Origin: Rhodococcus opacus B4
GTDB lineage: Bacteria; Actinomycetota; Actinomycetes; Mycobacteriales; Mycobacteriaceae
NCBI RefSeq assembly: GCF_000010805.1
Contig: NC_012522.1
Span: 3,534,001-3,598,000 of the forward strand
Length of the DNA: 64,000 nt
Direction of reading: 5' to 3'
Shown: in pieces, positions 47,901 through 59,143 of the stretch
Layout: each line of letters begins with the position of its first letter
Numbering within the stretch: the stretch's first letter is position 1
Program-made: the position numbers and the translations under genes
The notes under the pieces: model-generated
Seen by the model: the letters and a program-made list of their open reading frames with translations, nothing else
What the model was told of the DNA's origin: nothing
The model's database searches: none

Positions 47901-50900
47901 CTCGTCCGCTGGACTCCGGCAGGCGAACTCGACTACATCGGCCGCACCGACTTCCAGGTCAAATTCCGCGGCCAACGCATCGAACTCGGCGAAATCGAAA
48001 CCGCCCTCCTCACCCACCCTCAGGTGTCGCAGGCCGCGGTCCTCGTCGTCCCCACCACCACCGGCGACCACCTCGCCGCCTACCTCGTCCCCACCACCGG
48101 CGCGGACCCCGACACCGCAGATATCAGGGCGCACCTCGCCCAGGCACTACCGACCTACATGCTGCCCGAAACCATCCTGGCACTGGGCAGCTTCCCCCTC
48201 GGCACCTCCGGCAAACTCGACCGCACAGCCCTGCCCGCACCCACCTTCGAAACCCGCACCTTCCGCGCACCCACCACCCCCACCCAGACCACCGTCGCCC
48301 AGGTTTTCGCCGACGTCCTCGGCGTCGAACAAGTCGGCCTCGACGACGACTTCTTCGCCCTCGGCGGCAACTCCCTCATCGCCACCCAAGTCGCCGCCCG
48401 CCTCGGCCGCGCCCTCGACACCCGCATCCCCGTCCGCGAACTCTTCGAAACCCCCACCGTCGAAGCACTCGCCACACGCGTCGAGACACTCGCCGGGACA
48501 GGTGGCGGGACGGCCCTCGTGGCCACTGCGCGTCCCGAGCGAATCCCGTTGTCCCCGGCGCAGAACCGCATGTGGTTCCTCAACCGCTTCGAACCGGAGT
48601 CGGCCGCCTACAATCTTCCGCTGGCGATCCGGCTGACCGGAACCCTGAACGTCGCGGCGCTCCACACCGCCGTCCACGACGTGCTGGAACGCCACGAGTC
48701 GCTGCGCACCGTTTTCCCCGACAACGGTGACGGGCCCGTGCAGGTGATCCTGCCCGCCGATCGGGTCGACCTGGACCTCACCCCGGTCGACGTCACCACC
48801 GACGCCCTTCCGGGCGAGGTGCGGGACACCCTGCACGGCGGCTTCGACGTGACCACCGGAATCCCCATCCGTGGACGGCTTCTCCGCACCGCCGTCGACG
48901 AATACGTGCTCGTCATGGTCGTGCACCACATCAGCGGCGACGCCCTGTCGATGGGCCCGCTCGCCCGCGACGTGATGGTCGCATACACCGCCCGGAGCGC
49001 GGGCCGCACCCCGGACTGGGCACCGCTGCCGATGCAGTACGCCGATTTCGCGATCTGGCAGCATGCGGCACTGGGCTCCGAGAGCGATCCCGAATCCCTT
49101 TCCGCGCAGCAGATCCGGTACTGGACGGAGACGCTGTCCGGTGTACCGGACCTGCTGGAACTGCCCTCCGATCGGCCCCGCCCCGCGGTGCCTTCGCAGC
49201 GCGGCGACACGGTGCACTTCGACGTTCCGGCGGCGACCGCCGCAGCGCTCGAGCAGACGGCCCGCGATCACGGCGCCTCCGTGTTCATGGTGCTGCACGC
49301 GGCGTTGGCAGTCGTGCTGTCGCGGCTGTCGGCGACGTCCGACATCGCCGTCGGCACCCCGGTCGGTGGCCGCGGCGAGCAGCAACTCGACGACCTGGTC
49401 GGGATGTTCGTCAACACCCTGGTCCTGCGGACTCACGTCGCGGCGCACGAGAGTTTCACCGAACTCCTGGCTCGGGTGCGCGGCACCGACCTCGGCGCGT
49501 ACGGTCACGCGGACATTCCGTTCGAGCGGCTCGTCGACGTTCTCGCCCCGGTCCGCACGCAGGCGCATACCCCGCTGTTCCAGGTCGCGCTGTCGTTCGA
49601 GCATCGCGGTGTCACTCGCTTCGAATTGCCCGGCGTGACTGTCGAACCCGTCCCGTTCGAGGCCGACACCGCCCAGTTCGACCTGGCGTTGACCCTGTCC
49701 GAGGGCGGTTCGGCGGAGGAGTTGTCGGGTGCGTTGCGCTTCGCCGCCGACCTCTTCGACCGCGGGACCGCGGAGGACTTCACCCGGCGGTTCGTTCGCG
49801 TCCTCGATGCCGCGGTGTCCGAGCCGGGTTCGATAGTCGGCGACATCGACCTTCTCGATCCGGCCGAATGGGCGACGGCACGCGTGCGAGGTGTGCCCTC
49901 GGCGACCCCCGTCACGCTCGCCGGTCTGATCGACACCGCCGTCCGGACCGACCCGGAGGCGTCCGCGCTGTCCTGGAGCGGCCGGGAGTACACGTACCGC
50001 GAGGCGGACGAGTGGTCCACGCGCCTGGCCCGGGTGTTGCTCGACTCCGGCGTCGGGCCGGAAACGTTCGTGGCCCTGGCTCTTCCGCGGTCGCTCGAGT
50101 CGGTGCTGGCCGTGTGGGCGGTCGCCAAGACCGGTGCCGCGTACGTGCCGGTGGACCCGACGTACCCGGCTGATCGCATCGCGCACATCCTCACCGACTC
50201 GGGTGCCGCCCTCGGTGTCACGGTGTCCGGCGTGCGGGCGGCGTTGCCGGACACCGTCGTCTGGCTGACCCTCGACACCGACGACGCCTCGACAAGGCAC
50301 GAGTCCGCGAGTGCCGCCCCGATCGCCGACAGTGACCGGGTCCGTCCGATCCGCGTCGAGAATCCGGCGTACATGATCTACACGTCGGGCTCGACGGGCC
50401 TGCCCAAGGGCGTCGTGGTCACCCACGGCGGCATCGCGAACCTCGCCGCCGAGCGTCGCGAGCACTACCGCATCGATGCGGCGTCCCGGTTCCTGCACAA
50501 GGCGTCGCCGAGCTTCGACATGGCCGTCGGCGAGATGGTGTCGGCGCTGAGCGCCGCGGCCACGCTGGTGATCACTCCGACGGAGATCGTCGGCGGCGAC
50601 GAACTGTCCGAGCTTCTGGACCGTCAGCAGGTCACGCATGCGCTGATCACCCCGGCCGTGCTGGCGACGATGGATCCCGGCGGTCACCCGCAATTGCGGG
50701 TGCTCGGTGTCGGCGGCGAGGCGTGCACCCCCGAACTGGTCGCCCGCTGGCAGCCCGGCCGCACCATGCTCAACGGCTACGGGCCCACGGAGGCCACCGA
50801 CATCTCCACCGTCGGAGACCTCGCCGCGGGGCAGCCGATCACCATCGGGCATCCGGTGCGCGGGTTCGAGGTCATGGTCCTCGACCGGCGTCTGCGCCCC

Positions 50901-53900
50901 GTTCCCGCCGGGGTGTCCGGCGAACTGTACGTCGCAGGACCGGCACTGGCCCGCGGCTATCACTCGCGGCACGGTCTCACCGCCGAGCGGTTCGTCGCCA
51001 ACCCCTATGGCGCACCGGGCGACCGCATGTACCGCACCGGCGACGTCGTCCGCTGGACGGGCACGCACGGGCTCGAGTACTTCGGCCGCGGCGACAGCCA
51101 GGTGAAAATCCGCGGCAACCGGATCGAACTGGGGGAGATCGAGTCCGCGGCGTCCCGGCACGCCACGGTGGGTCAGGCGGCCGTCGTCGTCCACGACACC
51201 CCGTCGGGTCAGCGGCTCGCGGCCTACCTCGTGCCCGCCCCCGGGCAGGCAGTCGACACGGACACGATCCGGCGCCACCTCGAGGACGCGCTGCCGGCGC
51301 CGATGATCCCGGACGCCTACGTGGTGATCGAGGCGCTGCCGGTGACGGTGAACGGTAAGCTCGACCGGGCGGCACTGCCCGAACCCGTGTTCGTCACCGC
51401 GACCGCGCGTTTCCGTGCACCGGTGTCCGACACCGAGAAGGTGCTGGCGGGCGTGTTCGCCGAACTCCTCGGCGCCCCGGCGGTCGGCGTGGACGACTCG
51501 TTCTTCAGCCTGGGCGGCGACAGCATCGCGTCGATCCAACTGGCGTCGCGGGCGAAGGCCCACGGCATCATCATCTCGCCCAGGGACGTATTCGAGCACA
51601 AGACCGTTGCCGGGCTGGCGCAGATTGCGGCGCGGGCCACCGACACCGAGCCGGTCGTGCTCGAGGAACTCCCGGGTGCCGGTGTCGGCTCGCTGCCTCT
51701 CACCCCGGTGATGCGTCTTGTCACCGGGCGGGGCGGCACCCAGGGCCGCTACTCGCAGTCGGTCGCACTGGAGTTGCCGGTGGGCATCGACCGGTCGGGT
51801 CTGCTCGCGACCCTGTCAGCCGTCATCGACCATCACGACATGCTGCGTGCCCGCCTCGTCGGCGACGATGCGCTCGAGGTGGCACCGGCAGGCGCCGTCG
51901 ACGTCGCCGCTCTCGTGCACCGGATCGACTGGGATCCGCGGACAGATCCCACCGAACCGGCACGGCGGGAACTCGATTCGGCGCTGAACCGCCTCGACCC
52001 CCGCGCCGGCATCATGCTGCAGTGTGTGTGGCTCGATCCGGTGGGCGCACCCGGACGCAGCGGTCGCCTGATCGTCGCCGCCCATCACCTCGTTGTCGAC
52101 GGCGTGTCCTGGCGCATCCTGATTCCGGACCTGATCGCCGCGTGGGCGCAGATCTCGTCCGGAGCGGACGTGACGCTCCCACCGGTCGGCACGTCGATGC
52201 GCCGGTGGGCGCACGCGTTGACCGAAGACGCGTGCACCCCCGACCGTGTCGCGGAACTGCCGCTCTGGCAGCGGATTCTGGACGGCCCGGACCCGACGCT
52301 CGGCGCCCGGCCACTCGACCCTGCCGTCGACACTCTGGCGACGGTCGACCACGTGCGCGTCGAACTCGACGCGGCGGTGACGCGGTCGCTCGTGACGTCC
52401 GTTCCCGCGGCCTTCCGGGGCGGCGTGGGCGACGGGCTGATCGCCGCGTTCGCGCTCGCCGTGAGCGCCTGGCGGCGTCGCCGGGGAATCGAGGAGCCCT
52501 CGCTGCTCCTGCAATTGGAGGGTCACGGACGCGAGGAGCAGGCGGCGCCCGGCGCCGACCTCTCCCGCACGGTCGGGTGGTTCACCAGCGTGTATCCGGT
52601 CCGACTCGACCTCGGCGGAATCGACGTCGACGCCGCCCTGGCTGGGACGGCCGACACGTCCCGTGCCGTCAAGGCCGTGAAGGAAGACCTGCTCACGGTG
52701 CCCGCCCGCGGACTCGGCTACGGATTGCTGCGTCACCTCAACTCCGAGACCGCCGCGGCGCTGCAGCACCTTCCGGACCCGCAGATCAGCTTCAACTACC
52801 TGGGCCGGGTCTCCGAGACGGACATTCCGGAGGAATTCGCGCACCTGGGCTGGACACCCGCCACCGACATCGACGACCTCCGGGGCACCGGCAACGACGA
52901 CATGCCCGCGGCCGCCGTTCTCGACGTCAATGCGATCGTCACCGGCGTGGACGGCGAATCCCGGCTGACGGCGACGTTCTCGTATCCGCGGGAACTGCTG
53001 TCGGACGACGATGTCCGGGAACTGTCGGACCTGTGGACGACCGCGCTCACCGCTGTCGCCGAGCATGCGGACAGCGGCACCGCGGGCGGGCTGACCCCGT
53101 CCGATGTGCCCCTCGTCCTGGTGGGGCAGCGCGACCTCGAGCTGTGGGAGGAGCAGTACACCGGACTGTCCGACGTCTGGTCGCTGTCGCCGTTGCAGCA
53201 CGGACTCGCATTCCACGCCCAGCTCGCGCAGGACACCGTGGACGTCTACACGACGCAGACGGTGCTCGAACTCGGCGGCGTGGTGGACGCCGGCCGGATG
53301 CGCGCCGCGATCGCCGCACTGCTCGACCGGCACGCGAGCCTACGCACCGCGTTCGTCGGCGCGACCACCGGTGAGCTCGTGCAGGTGGTGCTCGACGAGG
53401 TCGACATTCCGTGGAGCACCCTCGATCTCGGGCACGTGGACGAGTCCGGCCGAGCGGCCGCACGGGAGGACGCGCTCGCCGCCGACCGCGAACGCCGGTT
53501 CGACCTCGCCTCGCCCCCGCTGCTGCGCTTCACGCTGATCGACGGCGGCGACGGCCGTCACGCCCTCGCCGTGACCCTGCACCACATCCTCGTCGACGGC
53601 TGGTCCATGCCGCTGCTGCTGAAGGAACTGCTGGTCCTGTACGCCACGCGCGGGGACGCATCCGTGCTCCCACGGGTGCCGTCGTATCGCGCGTTCCTGT
53701 CCTGGCTGGCGTCGCGCGACCGGCCCGCGTCCCGGGACGTGTGGGCCGAGGCGCTCTACGGCGTCGAGCAGCCGACACTCGTCGCCACCGACAGTGCCGG
53801 GCTGCCGGGGACCGCGTCGGTGGAGGCCGTGGACGCGGACGCCGGACCCGAATTGTCCGCGCAGCTCACCGCGCTCGGGGCGGAACTCGGCGTCACCCTC

Positions 53901-56900
53901 AACACGCTGATACAGGCGGCGTGGGGAATCCTGCTGTCCCGCATGCTCGGCCGCGACGACGTCGTGTTCGGGGCGACGGTATCGGGTCGCCCGGCGGAAC
54001 TCGAGGGCGTCGAGTCGATGGTCGGCCTGTTCATCAACACCCTGCCCGTGCGGGTGCGGGTCGACCCGGACGAGTCGGCGGCGGGCCTCATGATCCGCGT
54101 GCAGCGGGAGCAGGCGACCCTGCTCGATCACCACTACCTCGGCCTGAGCGACGTGCAGCAGACCACCGGCACCGGTGCGCTGTTCGACACGCTGACGGTG
54201 TTCGAGTCGTATCCCGTGGACACGGCGGCGCTGGCGGAGGTGACGTCGATCGACGGCATGACCGTCCTCGGGGTGTCCGGCGAGGAAGCCACCCACTACC
54301 CGCTGACCCTCACGGTGTTCGCCGACAACGGACTGCGGTTCACACTGCGGTATCGCACCGATGTGTTCGACGCGCCGTACGTGACCGGGCTCCGCGCACG
54401 GCTGCTCAGGGTGCTCGCCGCACTGGTCGCCGACCCCGCCGCACCGATCGGCCGGATCGAGATTCTCGACGCGGGCGAACGCGCGGCCCTCGCACCCGTC
54501 CGCGGCCTGCCTGGCGCTGCGCCGGCCACCCTCGCCGGAATCATCGACGCCGCCGCGAGCACGGCCCCGGACCGGGTCGCGCTGTCCTGGCAGGGCCGCG
54601 ATTGGACGTACCGCGAGGCCGACGCCTGGTCGAACCGGCTGGCGCGGCTGCTGCTCGCGCAGGGTGTGGGACCGGAAACATTTGTCGCCGTGGCATTGTC
54701 GCGGTCGGTGGAATCGGTGCTGTCGGTGTGGGCGGTCGCGAAGACGGGTGCCGCGTACCTGCCCGTCGACCCCACCTACCCGATGGACCGCATCGAGCAC
54801 ATGCTGTTCGACTCCGGCACCCACATCGGAATCACCGTGACCGGCGAGCGGGAAGGGTTGCCGGACAACGTGTCCTGGCTCGCGCTCGACGCCCTCGCGG
54901 ACGCACTCGACGCGGCGCCGGCCACCCCGGTGACCGAGGTGGAACGCGGGCAGCCCGTCCGCGTCGGGAACCCGGCGTACATGATCTACACGTCCGGCTC
55001 GACCGGCCGCCCGAAGGGCGTCGTCGTCACCCACGGCGGGCTGGCGAACCTCGCGACCGAACGTCGCGAGCACTACCGCGTCGAGGAGTCGTCCCGATTC
55101 CTGCACAACACGTCGCCGAGCTTCGACATGGCGGTCGGCGAAATGATGTCTGCCCTCTCCGCCGCAGCGACCCTGGTGATCACCCCGCCGAGCGTGATCG
55201 GCGGAGACGAACTGGCCGCGTTCGTCCGCGACGAGCACGTCACGCACGCGCTGATCACCCCGGCCATGCTGTCGTCGATCGACCCGGTCGGGCTGGAGGA
55301 ACTGCGGGTCCTCGGGGTCGGCGGCGAGGCGTGCACCCCCGAACTCGTCGCCCGCTGGCAGCCCGGCCGCACCATGCTCAACGGCTACGGGCCCACGGAG
55401 GCCACCGACATCTCCACCGTCGGAGACCTCGCCGCGGGGCAGCCGATCACCATCGGGCATCCGGTGCGCGGGTTCGAGGTCATGGTCCTCGACGGGCGTC
55501 TGCGCCCCGTTCCCGCCGGGGTTTCCGGCGAACTGTACGTCGCAGGACCGGCACTGGCCCGCGGCTATCACTCGCGGCACGGTCTCACCGCCGAGCGGTT
55601 CGTCGCCAACCCGTACGGCGCACCCGGCGACCGTATGTACCGCACCGGCGACGTCGTCCGCTGGACCGCTTCGGGACAGCTCGAGTACAGCGGCCGATCG
55701 GATCATCAGGTGAAGATCCGCGGCTACCGCATCGAACTCGGTGAGATCGACGCCGCCGTCCTCGAACACCCCGACGTCGACTACGCGATCACACTCGGCC
55801 GGCGCGGCCCGTCCGGCGACACCGTGCTCGTGTCCTATGTGGTGCCCGCCGCGGGATCGGCACCGGACCCCGCCCGGGTGCGCGCGTTCGTGTCGGAGTT
55901 CCTACCCGCGCACATGGTGCCGTCGGCGGTGGTGTGCATCGATTCCGTCCCGCTCACCCCCACGGGGAAGCTCGACGTCGATGCGCTGCCGCGCCCCGAT
56001 TTCGTTGCCGCCGAATACCGTCGGCCGGCCGAAGGGCACGAGAGCGCGGTCGCGTCGGTCTTCGCGGAGGTCCTCGGGGTCGACCGGGTCGGCGCCGACG
56101 ACAACTTCTTCGATCTCGGTGGCACGTCGCTGTCCGCGATGCGGGCGGTGAGCCGGCTGCGGGCGAGCAGCGACGTGACCGTGTCGCTGCAGTGGCTGAT
56201 GACCGAGCCGACACCGGCCGCGATCGCCGCGCGCATGGGTGCGGCCGACGCCGACGCCGGGGACACCGCACTCGACGTGGTCTTCCCGATCCGCGCCGGC
56301 GGTACGGGCACGCCACTGTTCTGGATCCACCCGATCAGCGGACTGTCCTGGTGCTACACGGGATTCGCCGAACACCTCGACGAGAACCGGCCCGTGTTCG
56401 GCATCCAGACCCCGGCCGTCGTCGGGGAGACGCTGCCCGACTCGATTGAGGCACTCGCCGCCCGCTACCTCGCCGAGGTCCGGCGGATCCAGCCCGAAGG
56501 TCCCTACGATCTGGCCGGCTGGTCGATCGGTGGCGTCATCGCGCACGCGATGGCGGTGCAACTGCAGGCGGCCGGGCAGGCGGTGGGGTCACTGGTGATG
56601 CTCGACAGCTTCGCGGAGACGCAGCAGTCGCGGGATACCGGCGACGCGACGGTCGCGGGCGAGGACGAGGACACGGCGGCCGCGCTGTCGGCCCTGAGCC
56701 CCGATCATGCGGACCGGCTCACCGCGGCCGCGCACCACAACGCCGGTCTCATGCGCGACTACCGGCCCGGATTGTTCGACGGGGACGTGCTGTTCTTCAC
56801 CGCGGCACACGACGATCCGAGTCTGCGGCGCGCCGTCGGCACCTGGCGCCCCTGGGTGAACGGCCGGATCACGAATCACCCCGTGGAGTCGACACATTGG

Positions 56901-57002
56901 CAGATCACCGAACCTGCCGCGGTCCGGGTGATCGGCCCGCTGCTCGCCGAATACCTCACCGACGGCGCGCATCACGCTTCGAGAATGGAGATCGACCGAT
57001 GA
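31356..57002 (+). CDS. Seven-module nonribosomal peptide synthetase (8,548 aa)
   Basis: One uninterrupted frame. Domain order: C-A-T-E, C-A-T, C-A-T, C-A-T, C-A-T, C-A-T-E, C-A-T-TE. All A domains have YTSGSTG (FTSGSTG in module 5); all T domains have GGxS, with GGDS before both E domains; the TE has GWSIGG. The first C domain resembles EntF's, so the chain should start on an acyl or aryl group supplied in trans. Collinearity predicts acyl-D-aa1-L-Ser-aa3-aa4-aa5-D-aa6-aa7. The start is TTG 31356 with weak AAGAGA upstream. An IdeR box precedes it and a secreted esterase gene overlaps its stop as ATGA. No MbtH, DHB-synthesis or ornithine-hydroxylase gene is in view. An iron-regulated siderophore or lipopeptide is the best inference. 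Confidence 0.95.
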   Translation: MEPAEFAAGSPARTETSASDDAVRPFALTAAQRGIWFAQHLMGDVPITIAQYVDIEGELDVDALRRAGQAAAREIGSGMLRIVEVDGEPFQTVDFTLDDGVEHHDFRTEPDPHAAAVRWMRADYTAPLDLLSDRLIRGATLQIGENRHLWYCRIHHIALDGYGAMRFMNRAAELYTAEVRGEQPTAAVAGDLRDVSAAEDTYRGSSRFHSDRDYWATRSRDLPAPTGLSGRSAPAQARSRWHGGPVPSGIARAVDGAVERLDSAFAAVAVAATAAFVARMTGSDDVVLSLPVSARTNAVLRRSGGMVSNVVPLRVSITPDTTVAALVAAVQLELTGALRHQRYRSEDIRRDAGAARDQRGFFGPAINIMNFHTEITLGELTGQFHVLSTGPVEDLSVNLYPSVAGSSSRIDFEANPALYGEGELAGHHTRFLDLLARVADADPDARVAALDVLTADEHARLVPAAGPLAPAPTLLADLFGAGVRANPDGAALILDGTAVGYRELDERSSALARLLLTRGVGPGDFVAVSFTRSVESVVAVWATAKSGAAFVPVDPAYPSERIAHMLSDSGVTLGLTATAQRDVLPGTAVDWLALDDPALTSACAEMPVFPVTDADRPAPLMPQHPAYMIYTSGSTGTPKGVVVTHTGLATFAASARPELGVTHRSRVLRFSSSSFDASVFEMVQAFSAGAAMVIAPPDVYGGESLTALLRSQRVTHIISAPAVLGTVDTTGLDSLEAVVVGGDVCPPDLVERFGARCRLYNSYGPTESTIVITMTDPQTDPAAITIGRPMQGARALVLDRWLRPVPRGVTGELYLGGPGLAEGYHDRSGLTASRFVADPFPADPGDRLYRTGDLVRWSRGDSPVLEYVGRSDFQVQLHGLRIELGEIDAVLSAHESVDFAVSAVHERDGGTPVLVSYVRIRPDHRFDPAALAAFAGEFLPAHMVPSLTVPLDTIPLTPAGKVDRSALPAPEFGTTVFRAPSTPVEQIVADAVAEVLHVDAVGVDDSFFALGGDSIIAIQLVSRAKAAGVVFTPRDVFERRTVAGLAEVAVDLAAAQMSRLPELPGGGVGALPLTPIGRDVLGRSRGDRTNLDTFYQAVTLAAPADLDLPRLHRTVAAIIDHHDALRSHLSADGRELVVEPAGSIDAERVITYVRMDCVPGTEQFETVLDTECRAAAGRLDTAAGTMLQLVWVDPAGAPGVLVVVAHHLVIDGVSWRILVPDFATAWAQVAAGRAPELPPVATSARRWAHALTETAQTDSITDELDAWRSLLDGPVPTLGSRPLDPAVDTGATTGRVSAEIGPDTTAALLTTLPTAFRGSVTDGLVTALGLAFAAWGGDRTLLLSLEAHGRDEMLVPGADLSRTVGWFTTAYPARIALDSLDITDALTGGSAAARAVKAVKEQLRRIPGNGTGFGLLRHLNDDGAAILGALPSPPVSFNYLGRIGAGDLPDAVRENGWIPVATGIDLNAGSGADLSTAVVLDINAAVGDDGRLSATFDFPAGVLTAPEVERLANLWRTALEALASHVRGSGPAGLTPSDVPLVSVDQSRIELWETSYGPLDDIWSLSPLQSGLLFHAGLSAGAVDVYTSQILLDLGGDVDANRLRRAAQRLLERHAALRTAFVYDTDGVPAQLVLDSVTVPWREISVQESGGLDELVAAERATRFDMSAPPLLRFVLTRSGDRTTLVITNHHILFDGWSMPLFVKDFLLLYASDAPIAAPARPYRRYLAWLAEQDRAGALAAWAAALDGSTEPTVLAPQHTGQGSAPRDVVVPVTAELSGQLTRIAREQGVTVNTVIQAAWGILLCGLLSRGDVVFGATVSGRPADLPGVEETLGLFINTVPVRLRLDPGESVSSLLQRLQEEQVRLLDRHHVGLSEIQSVAGPGSVFDTLTVFESYPVDRAALGPDTDIGGLRIRGIDVTDATHYPLALVTVLEPDLHLTLEYSADTFAENDVRRISERLERVLTAMTGTQTPVGAVDLLGDAERALILHEWNATDHEVDDVTLVDLLDGAALRTPDSVAVTFGLETLSYTEFDARANTLARHLISQGVGPESIVAVTLRRSLDQLVALHAVVRAGGAYLPVDPGHPQARIAHVLGSARPTLVLTTASDAEIVPDGLRTVRVDLLDLSAEDADPVSDAERLAPLRADHPAYVIYTSGSTGRPKGVAVSHAAIVNRLLWMQGSYPLDARDVVLHKTPATFDVSVWELFWPLLTGARMVIAEHDGHRDPQYLSRLIRDEGVTTLHFVPSMLDVLLEHADTTDCTTVRQVFASGEALPRTTVTRFHRQFGAALHNLYGPTEAAVDVTFHRTDPSATGPVPIGAPVWNTRVYVLDSRLRPVPVGVPGELYLAGTQLARGYVGRPDLTSDRFVADPFSADGTRLYRTGDLVRWTYDGELDYLGRTDFQVKLRGQRLELGEIEAVLLNHPDVAGAAVLVRGEGSAERLVGYVALRTGSDADPDRLSAHAAAELPSYMVPSAFVLLDALPLGPNGKLDRRALPEPALATGAFEPPATAAEIAVARIFAELLGVPVVGATDNYFDLGGNSLTATRAVARINAELGSALGVRELFDAPTVRALAAAATADQARNTGPALIAGHRPARLPLSPAQYRMWFLNRFDTTSGAYNIAAALRLSGELDADALTAAVGDVIARHEVLRTVYPDSADGPHQVVLDTNPVDLAPVPTTEQHLPGAVEDVVTRGFDVTANVPLRVALLRVAPDEHVLVLVTHHISADGWSMGPLARDVMSAYVARAAGTPPAQPSLPVQYADYALWKRDVLGDEDDAGSLAARQIDYWTRTLAGLPERLELPTDRPRPQVASHRGDTVDFALDADTYGAVTALARSVRATPFMVLHTALSVLLARLSGSTDIAVGTPVSGRGEAALDDVVGMFVNTLVLRTEVDPARTFRSLVEQTREIDLAAYAHADIPFERLVDIANPARSTAHHPLFQVVLSIGDVAPPRIDLPGLTVAALPLDEAVAKFDLQLSVTENPDGSGALGRWTFATDLFDRTTVEAFGRRLVRILAAAVSDPTLAVGDFALLDDAEQNVFTARTGRQHAGRRTLPQILADGAASGGTALVTEAGELSYAELDARSNRLARVLLARGAGPETVVAVALSRSALSVTAVWAVAKTGAAFVPADPSYPADRIAHMLTDSGAVLGLTDSRSANTLPGTTDWLRLDDPELGAGVSADPVTDADRALPRRAEHPAYLIYTSGSTGIPKGVTVTHAGLDAFATEQVERYALGNRSRTLHFASPSFDASILELLMAFAAGATLVVVPTGVYGGADLGARIRDERVTHAFVTPAALATLDPVTLPELGTVVVGGDACDAALALKWAPGRRMFNAYGPTESTIMATLSGPMSAGEPVRIGAPIRGTIALVLDSRLHPVPDGVVGELYLAGPALARGYHDRPALTAERFVANPYAPGRLYRTGDLVRYTPNGELEYLGRADFQVKIRGFRIELGEIDAALAAHPSVEFAVTSAVSVRDDQTALVAYVLPAGGTAVDAAELTAHAARLLPGHMVPSTVMVLDRVPLTPAGKVDRRALPEPVFAARAYVAPRTDTELLVAAAYTDVLGAGAVGADDDFFDLGGNSLSATRVMGRINESAGTSLAVRTIFEASRVGDLAAAVDAAERVDRPVLASIERPERIPLSAAQSRMWILNRYDPESVAYNIPLVLRLSGTLDTTALDAAVRDVLERHEALRTVYPDSADGPYQRIVPLGDVAVDLEPRRVDDEDHLVAVLTAELSTGFDVSTAVPLRSRVFRLSADEHVLVVVVHHISADGASMGPLARDLMLAYTARTGQREPEWAPLAVQYADYSVWQRQLLGDESDSESIAARQAAYWQRQLRGAPELLELPTDRRRPAVASLRGDVATFHLDTALVEEANAFGRGHGATLFMVLHAALATLLGRLAATTDVVIGTPVAGRGDQALDELVGMFVGTLALRTRIDPATSFAEVLGHVRETDLAAYGNADLPFERLIDLVQPARSQAYSPIFQVALSLEDSAVDQLALPGLSVSAMDLGVVPAKFDLQLTLRPEGTGMAASWIFASDLFDRGTIDSFSVRFERILREAITEPTRAVGDLDVLGVAERAALVAQPEPSAVVARPLPEIFTRGAELGGIALVSEEGELSYADLDAQSNQWARLLIARGVGPETVVALALPRTARAALAVWAVAKTGAAFVPVDPGYPRERIEHMLADSGATLGLTDTATAAVLPAATEWLVLDDAALVTSAAPVTDRDRVRPLRLAHPAYLIYTSGSTGIPKGVMVTHTGLSAFTAEARPELATTARSRVLRLSSASFDASVFEMIQAFSAGATLVIAPPSVLGGEDLTALLRDQRVSHVLTAPAALSTVDASGLDDLRTVVVGGEVCPPQLVEQFAPGRRFFNSYGPTETTIVVTIGEPLTPGADITIGSPLDGAQAFVLDSRLRPVPQGVTGELYLSGPGLARGYHARFGLTSERFTANPFGPQGSRMYRTGDLVRLRTDGQLTYVGRADSQVKLRGLRLELGEVEAALTRHRDVVAAAASVHHHPRLGDQLVGYIVPAPGAGLDVSDILAAAAEALPRALVPATVTVLDSIPLTPAGKIDRPALPAPTFVARTEFRAPSTASELLVARVFTEVLDVDRVGADDSFFEIGGNSLSATQVIARLRAATGTSLSVRSLFDAPTVAALAAAVDTAGASDRPVLAARPRPDRIPLSPAQARVWFLNRFDPASAVDNLPLALRLAGTLDVAALRTALGDVLERHEALRTIYPDTPTGPHQVLLPTESALPDLTVLAVNEDEALQRALEFATTGYDLTVEAPLRAGLFAVSENEHLLVVVVHHIAADGFSLAPLARDVMLAYTARAQHLAPAWSPLPVQYADYSLWHHELLGDEHDPSSLLARQTDYWTRTLAELPDELTLPTDRPRPRRQSHRGSELKFAVDAGTHGLLRELAAARDASLFMTVHAAYALFLSRLSNTPDIAVGTPVAGRGEQALDDLVGMFVNTLVLRTRVDPAAAFGELVERTREADLGAFSHADVPFERLVEVLDPVRSQGRHPLFQAALSFHNLAPATFDLPGLEVTAVPAELQTAEFDLHLTLTEQAEGGILASFTYSTDLFDASTVATFAEQFTRVLRAVATDPSTAVGDVVLLDPAEYAELVDIRNRTNHPLPDALLLDAFADQVRRSPDAPAVVFEGQSLTYREFAARVNQVARVLIAEGVGPESLVALAMRRSLDLVVGMYAVLTAGGGYVPVDPDHPADRIGYILDAADPLVVLSTTRDAFTTDRPVLHLDTLDAVSAEPVQNSTVHPDGVAYVIFTSGSTGKPKGVAVTHRAIVNQITWMANQYPLGAGDVYLQKTATTFDVSLWGYFLPLAAGATLLVATPDGHRDPQYLAGLIDEYSVTATDFVPSMLSVFAESVDPEQIASLREVFVIGEALPAATVHDITHISSARIHNLYGPTEAAVSITSADVTDTPTGGAVTIGTPEWNSRTYVLDSRLHPVPTGVPGELYLAGTQLARGYHGRVDLTADRFVADPFAPGERMYRTGDLVRWTPAGELDYIGRTDFQVKFRGQRIELGEIETALLTHPQVSQAAVLVVPTTTGDHLAAYLVPTTGADPDTADIRAHLAQALPTYMLPETILALGSFPLGTSGKLDRTALPAPTFETRTFRAPTTPTQTTVAQVFADVLGVEQVGLDDDFFALGGNSLIATQVAARLGRALDTRIPVRELFETPTVEALATRVETLAGTGGGTALVATARPERIPLSPAQNRMWFLNRFEPESAAYNLPLAIRLTGTLNVAALHTAVHDVLERHESLRTVFPDNGDGPVQVILPADRVDLDLTPVDVTTDALPGEVRDTLHGGFDVTTGIPIRGRLLRTAVDEYVLVMVVHHISGDALSMGPLARDVMVAYTARSAGRTPDWAPLPMQYADFAIWQHAALGSESDPESLSAQQIRYWTETLSGVPDLLELPSDRPRPAVPSQRGDTVHFDVPAATAAALEQTARDHGASVFMVLHAALAVVLSRLSATSDIAVGTPVGGRGEQQLDDLVGMFVNTLVLRTHVAAHESFTELLARVRGTDLGAYGHADIPFERLVDVLAPVRTQAHTPLFQVALSFEHRGVTRFELPGVTVEPVPFEADTAQFDLALTLSEGGSAEELSGALRFAADLFDRGTAEDFTRRFVRVLDAAVSEPGSIVGDIDLLDPAEWATARVRGVPSATPVTLAGLIDTAVRTDPEASALSWSGREYTYREADEWSTRLARVLLDSGVGPETFVALALPRSLESVLAVWAVAKTGAAYVPVDPTYPADRIAHILTDSGAALGVTVSGVRAALPDTVVWLTLDTDDASTRHESASAAPIADSDRVRPIRVENPAYMIYTSGSTGLPKGVVVTHGGIANLAAERREHYRIDAASRFLHKASPSFDMAVGEMVSALSAAATLVITPTEIVGGDELSELLDRQQVTHALITPAVLATMDPGGHPQLRVLGVGGEACTPELVARWQPGRTMLNGYGPTEATDISTVGDLAAGQPITIGHPVRGFEVMVLDRRLRPVPAGVSGELYVAGPALARGYHSRHGLTAERFVANPYGAPGDRMYRTGDVVRWTGTHGLEYFGRGDSQVKIRGNRIELGEIESAASRHATVGQAAVVVHDTPSGQRLAAYLVPAPGQAVDTDTIRRHLEDALPAPMIPDAYVVIEALPVTVNGKLDRAALPEPVFVTATARFRAPVSDTEKVLAGVFAELLGAPAVGVDDSFFSLGGDSIASIQLASRAKAHGIIISPRDVFEHKTVAGLAQIAARATDTEPVVLEELPGAGVGSLPLTPVMRLVTGRGGTQGRYSQSVALELPVGIDRSGLLATLSAVIDHHDMLRARLVGDDALEVAPAGAVDVAALVHRIDWDPRTDPTEPARRELDSALNRLDPRAGIMLQCVWLDPVGAPGRSGRLIVAAHHLVVDGVSWRILIPDLIAAWAQISSGADVTLPPVGTSMRRWAHALTEDACTPDRVAELPLWQRILDGPDPTLGARPLDPAVDTLATVDHVRVELDAAVTRSLVTSVPAAFRGGVGDGLIAAFALAVSAWRRRRGIEEPSLLLQLEGHGREEQAAPGADLSRTVGWFTSVYPVRLDLGGIDVDAALAGTADTSRAVKAVKEDLLTVPARGLGYGLLRHLNSETAAALQHLPDPQISFNYLGRVSETDIPEEFAHLGWTPATDIDDLRGTGNDDMPAAAVLDVNAIVTGVDGESRLTATFSYPRELLSDDDVRELSDLWTTALTAVAEHADSGTAGGLTPSDVPLVLVGQRDLELWEEQYTGLSDVWSLSPLQHGLAFHAQLAQDTVDVYTTQTVLELGGVVDAGRMRAAIAALLDRHASLRTAFVGATTGELVQVVLDEVDIPWSTLDLGHVDESGRAAAREDALAADRERRFDLASPPLLRFTLIDGGDGRHALAVTLHHILVDGWSMPLLLKELLVLYATRGDASVLPRVPSYRAFLSWLASRDRPASRDVWAEALYGVEQPTLVATDSAGLPGTASVEAVDADAGPELSAQLTALGAELGVTLNTLIQAAWGILLSRMLGRDDVVFGATVSGRPAELEGVESMVGLFINTLPVRVRVDPDESAAGLMIRVQREQATLLDHHYLGLSDVQQTTGTGALFDTLTVFESYPVDTAALAEVTSIDGMTVLGVSGEEATHYPLTLTVFADNGLRFTLRYRTDVFDAPYVTGLRARLLRVLAALVADPAAPIGRIEILDAGERAALAPVRGLPGAAPATLAGIIDAAASTAPDRVALSWQGRDWTYREADAWSNRLARLLLAQGVGPETFVAVALSRSVESVLSVWAVAKTGAAYLPVDPTYPMDRIEHMLFDSGTHIGITVTGEREGLPDNVSWLALDALADALDAAPATPVTEVERGQPVRVGNPAYMIYTSGSTGRPKGVVVTHGGLANLATERREHYRVEESSRFLHNTSPSFDMAVGEMMSALSAAATLVITPPSVIGGDELAAFVRDEHVTHALITPAMLSSIDPVGLEELRVLGVGGEACTPELVARWQPGRTMLNGYGPTEATDISTVGDLAAGQPITIGHPVRGFEVMVLDGRLRPVPAGVSGELYVAGPALARGYHSRHGLTAERFVANPYGAPGDRMYRTGDVVRWTASGQLEYSGRSDHQVKIRGYRIELGEIDAAVLEHPDVDYAITLGRRGPSGDTVLVSYVVPAAGSAPDPARVRAFVSEFLPAHMVPSAVVCIDSVPLTPTGKLDVDALPRPDFVAAEYRRPAEGHESAVASVFAEVLGVDRVGADDNFFDLGGTSLSAMRAVSRLRASSDVTVSLQWLMTEPTPAAIAARMGAADADAGDTALDVVFPIRAGGTGTPLFWIHPISGLSWCYTGFAEHLDENRPVFGIQTPAVVGETLPDSIEALAARYLAEVRRIQPEGPYDLAGWSIGGVIAHAMAVQLQAAGQAVGSLVMLDSFAETQQSRDTGDATVAGEDEDTAAALSALSPDHADRLTAAAHHNAGLMRDYRPGLFDGDVLFFTAAHDDPSLRRAVGTWRPWVNGRITNHPVESTHWQITEPAAVRVIGPLLAEYLTDGAHHASRMEIDR
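36000..39110 (+). other. NRPS module 2: C2-A2-T2, predicted serine
   Basis: C2 (about 36000-37290) has [10 protein letters not shown] and the [14 protein letters not shown] start seen after E domains, so it is a DCL type. A2 (about 37320-38860) gives D-V-W-H-F-S-L-V-D-K, identical to the EntF serine code. T2 GGNS near 38970. Confidence 0.8.
39111..42240 (+). other. NRPS module 3: C3-A3-T3, aromatic-like code
   Basis: C3 (about 39130-40470) is LCL type with [10 protein letters not shown]3 (about 40520-41980) reads D-A-L-F-V-G-A-I-M-K, close to the D-A-L-x-x-G-A-V-x-K codes of Phe/Tyr/Trp domains in tyrocidine-type synthetases. T3 GGNS near 42100. Confidence 0.6.
42241..45370 (+). other. NRPS module 4: C4-A4-T4, same code as module 1
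   Basis: C4 (about 42250-43590) has [10 protein letters not shown]4 (about 43640-45110) reads D-A-F-L-V-G-S-I-V-K, differing from A1 only at one hydrophobic position, and the surrounding sequence is also closely similar. Positions 1 and 4 of the peptide probably carry the same residue. T4 EIGGNS near 45220. Confidence 0.65.
45371..48520 (+). other. NRPS module 5: C5-A5-T5, base composition unlike neighbours
   Basis: C5 (about 45390-46730) has [10 protein letters not shown]5 (about 46770-48250) reads D-V-W-D-F-I-L-V-S-K: a serine-like frame with Asp in place of His278, which I cannot assign. From about 47600 to 48490 (3' part of A5 and T5) codon use shifts to C-ending codons and gaa/caa. Confidence 0.6.
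48521..53130 (+). other. NRPS module 6: C6-A6-T6-E6
   Basis: C6 (about 48530-49870) has HHISGDALS, so the Gly of HHxxxDG is Ala. A6 (about 49915-51400) reads D-M-G-L-G-G-G-D-I-K, identical to A7 and unlike any canonical code I know. T6 GGDS near 51520. E6 (about 51670-53120) has HHLVVDG and SFNYLGR; the residue should become D. Confidence 0.65.
50709..51058 (+). repeat. Near-identical 350-bp tract, copy in A6 (partner 55317-55666)
   Basis: This stretch of A6 and the one starting at 55317 in A7 differ at only about seven bases by direct reading, including an identical run of about 147 bp. The rest of the two modules is much more diverged. The tract spans the specificity residues from about 299 to 331. 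Confidence 0.85.
53131..57002 (+). other. NRPS module 7: C7-A7-T7-TE
   Basis: C7 (about 53140-54480) has HHILVDGWS and is DCL type. A7 (about 54520-56000) has the same code as A6. T7 has GGTS near 56120. The TE (about 56270-57000) shows [15 protein letters not shown], nucleophile DLAGWSIGG and a late [11 protein letters not shown] histidine; it should release or cyclise the peptide. Confidence 0.8.
55317..55666 (+). repeat. Near-identical 350-bp tract, copy in A7 (partner 50709-51058)
   Basis: Partner of the A6 tract, 4,608 bp apart and in the same frame. Most of the few differences are silent changes in third codon positions. Best explained by recent gene conversion or duplication followed by selection for the same substrate. 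Confidence 0.85.
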
Positions 57003-58015
57003 GACTGTTCACCGCGGGAGTGGCCACCGTGGCCGCGCTACTGCTCGGCCTGCCCGGCCCGGTGGCGACGGCCGAGCCCGCCGACGGCGGTGCGGTGGCG
57101 GCGCCGAGCGCGTCCGGCAGCCTCGACCGGATCGAGAAGATCGACGACCGCCGGTGGAACGTCTTCGTGTACTCGCCGTCGATGGACGAAGTCGTGGAAC
57201 TGCAGGTGCTGCGTCCCGCCGACACCAGCGTCCCCCGCCCCACGCTGTATCTGCTCAACGGCGCCGGGGCCGGCGAGGACGGCGCGAACTGGATCCGGCA
57301 GACCGACATCGTCGACTTCTTCGCCGACAAGAACGCCAACGTCGTGATCCCCGTCGGCGGCTACATCAGCTATTACACCGACTGGCGCAGCGACGACCCC
57401 GTCCTCGGCCGCAACAAATGGCAGACATTCCTCACCGAGGAACTGCCCCCGGTGCTGGACACCGCGCTCGGCGCGAACGGCGTGAACGCGATCGGTGGAC
57501 TGTCCATGTCGGCCGGTTCGGTGATCGACCTCGCGGTCCAGGCGCCGGGCCTGTACCGGGGTGTCGCGTCGTACAGCGGTTGCGCGATGACCAGCGACCC
57601 GATCGGGCAGAACCTCGTTCGGCTGGTGGTCGAGGTGGTGGGCGGCGGCAACACCGAGAACATGTGGGGTCCCACCGACGACCCGGCCTGGACCGCGCAC
57701 GACCCCTACGTCAACGCGGACAAACTCCGCGGCCTCGACCTGTACATCTCCAACGCCAGCGGACTGCCTGGGCCGTACGAGGCTCTCGGCGCCGTCCGCC
57801 CTGCCGGGGCGCCGCCGCTCCCGGACCAGATCGTGATCGGCGGCGTCATCGAGGCGGCGACGAATTACTGCACCCACCGCCTGGTCGACCGGCTCGACAC
57901 CCTCGGCATCCCCGCGACCGTGAACTTCCGGGACACCGGCACACATTCGTGGGGGTACTGGCAAGACGCCCTGCACGAATCGTGGCCCGTCCTCGCCCGA
58001 GCCCTCGACGTGTGA
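56999..58015 (+). CDS. Secreted Ag85/mycolyltransferase-family esterase coupled to the NRPS
   Basis: 338 residues. Signal peptide [20 protein letters not shown] then AxA cut near TAEP. Esterase-D/Ag85 fold: [40 protein letters not shown], nucleophile in [19 protein letters not shown] and catalytic histidine in [12 protein letters not shown]. These match corynebacterial mycolyltransferases, which move mycoloyl groups in the cell envelope. The ATG overlaps the NRPS stop (ATGA), so translation is coupled. It might acylate, hydrolyse or trim the exported peptide, or simply be an envelope mycolyltransferase caught in the operon. It converges on the ureohydrolase gene. Confidence 0.85.
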   Translation: MRLFTAGVATVAALLLGLPGPVATAEPADGGAVAAPSASGSLDRIEKIDDRRWNVFVYSPSMDEVVELQVLRPADTSVPRPTLYLLNGAGAGEDGANWIRQTDIVDFFADKNANVVIPVGGYISYYTDWRSDDPVLGRNKWQTFLTEELPPVLDTALGANGVNAIGGLSMSAGSVIDLAVQAPGLYRGVASYSGCAMTSDPIGQNLVRLVVEVVGGGNTENMWGPTDDPAWTAHDPYVNADKLRGLDLYISNASGLPGPYEALGAVRPAGAPPLPDQIVIGGVIEAATNYCTHRLVDRLDTLGIPATVNFRDTGTHSWGYWQDALHESWPVLARALDV

Positions 58016-58024
58016 GTCCTGGCG

Positions 58025-59032
58025 TCACTTGGTCACATACGCCGCCTGCCGGACAGCCTCGCCGCGGGCGGCCCGTCCCGGCGCCTGCGATGCGTTGATC
58101 GCGAGCACCGACAGCAATTCGTACGCGACGTGCGCCGCGGCGATGCCGGTGATCTCGGCGTGGTCGTATGCGGGCGCGACCTCGACGATGTCGGCTCCGA
58201 CGACGTTCAGGCCGACGAGCCCGCGCAGCGTGTTCAGCAGTTCGCGGGACGTCATGCCGCCGGCCTCGGGGGTTCCGGTCCCCGGCGCGTGCGCGGGATC
58301 GAGGACGTCGATGTCCACCGACACGTAGACGGGACCGCCGTCGAGCCGTCGGCGCATCCGTTCGACGATGCTCGCGATGCCGTCCACCTCGTAGTCGTCG
58401 GAGCGGATCACCTGGAAACCGAGAACGGCGTCGTCCTCGAGGTCCTTCTTGCTGTACAGCGGGCCGCGGATACCGATGTGCTGCGACCGCTCGAGGTCGA
58501 TCAGCCCCTCCTCGCTGGCCCGCCGGAACGGGGTGCCGTGCGTGAAGGGGGCGCCGAAGTAGGTGTCCCACGTGTCCAGGTGCGCGTCGAAGTGCAGCAC
58601 GGCGATCGGACCGTGATCGCGGGCGAGGGACCGCAGGATCGGCAGGGCGATGGTGTGGTCGCCGCCGAGCGTCAGCACCGTCGAGCCGTCCTTGCGCAGG
58701 TCGGTGACGGCACCGTCGACGGTGGCCAGGGCTTCCTGGATGTCGAACGGGTTGACGCCGATGTCGCCGAAGTCGGCGACCTGCTGCGCCGCGAAGGGGT
58801 GCACGTCCAGGGCCTGGTTGTACGGACGCAGGAGCTTCGACGAAGCGCGGATGTGGCCCGGACCGAACCGCGCGCCGGGACGGTAGCTCACGCCGGAGTC
58901 GAACGGGACACCCATCACCGTGACGTCGGCGCGCGACACCTCGTCGAGCCGGGGCAGGCGGGCGAAAGTGCTGGGCTCGGCGTAGCGCGGGGTGCGGGTC
59001 GCGTCGACGGGGCCCTTTATCTCGTTGGTCAT
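58025..59032 (-). CDS. Ureohydrolase, probable guanidinobutyrase (agmatinase family)
   Basis: 335 residues from ATG 59032, with AAGGA upstream. Mn2+-binding motifs of the arginase/agmatinase family are all present: [29 protein letters not shown] and [22 protein letters not shown]. Members hydrolyse a guanidino group to urea. Because a permease, a nitrilase-family amidase and an amino-acid 2-monooxygenase lie opposite, 4-guanidinobutyrate is a better substrate than agmatine. A 16-bp motif at 59100-59115 in its promoter is nearly repeated ahead of the permease, implying shared control by the XRE-cupin regulator. Confidence 0.82.
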   Translation of the reverse strand: MTNEIKGPVDATRTPRYAEPSTFARLPRLDEVSRADVTVMGVPFDSGVSYRPGARFGPGHIRASSKLLRPYNQALDVHPFAAQQVADFGDIGVNPFDIQEALATVDGAVTDLRKDGSTVLTLGGDHTIALPILRSLARDHGPIAVLHFDAHLDTWDTYFGAPFTHGTPFRRASEEGLIDLERSQHIGIRGPLYSKKDLEDDAVLGFQVIRSDDYEVDGIASIVERMRRRLDGGPVYVSVDIDVLDPAHAPGTGTPEAGGMTSRELLNTLRGLVGLNVVGADIVEVAPAYDHAEITGIAAAHVAYELLSVLAINASQAPGRAARGEAVRQAAYVTK

Positions 59033-59099
59033 TCGGGAAATCCTTCGGTGTGTGCCGGAGACGTGGCTTCGTCGTATCGTTTCCTTGGAACGCATTCTT

Positions 59100-59115
59100 G
59101 TCAACACCTGTTTCC
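59100..59115 (-). promoter_or_regulatory. Candidate XRE-cupin operator, regulator/ureohydrolase promoter
   Basis: On the minus strand this reads GGAAACAGGTGTTGAC, matching GGAAACATGTGTTGAC at 59784-59799 at 15 of 16 positions. It is in the divergent region between the ureohydrolase and the regulator. Another GTTTCC half-motif is at 59079-59084. Confidence 0.65.
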
Positions 59116-59143
59116 TATACGAGACATAACGAAGGATCGATGC

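Noticed and set aside
31254-56975. Very long minus-strand open frames opposite the NRPS (for example 36117-39530, 42021-44930 and 48147-51599).
   Set aside because: They mirror the NRPS codon phase in GC-rich DNA, are Arg/Gly/His/Val-rich with no recognisable domains, and have no ribosome sites; the plus-strand frame carries all NRPS motifs.
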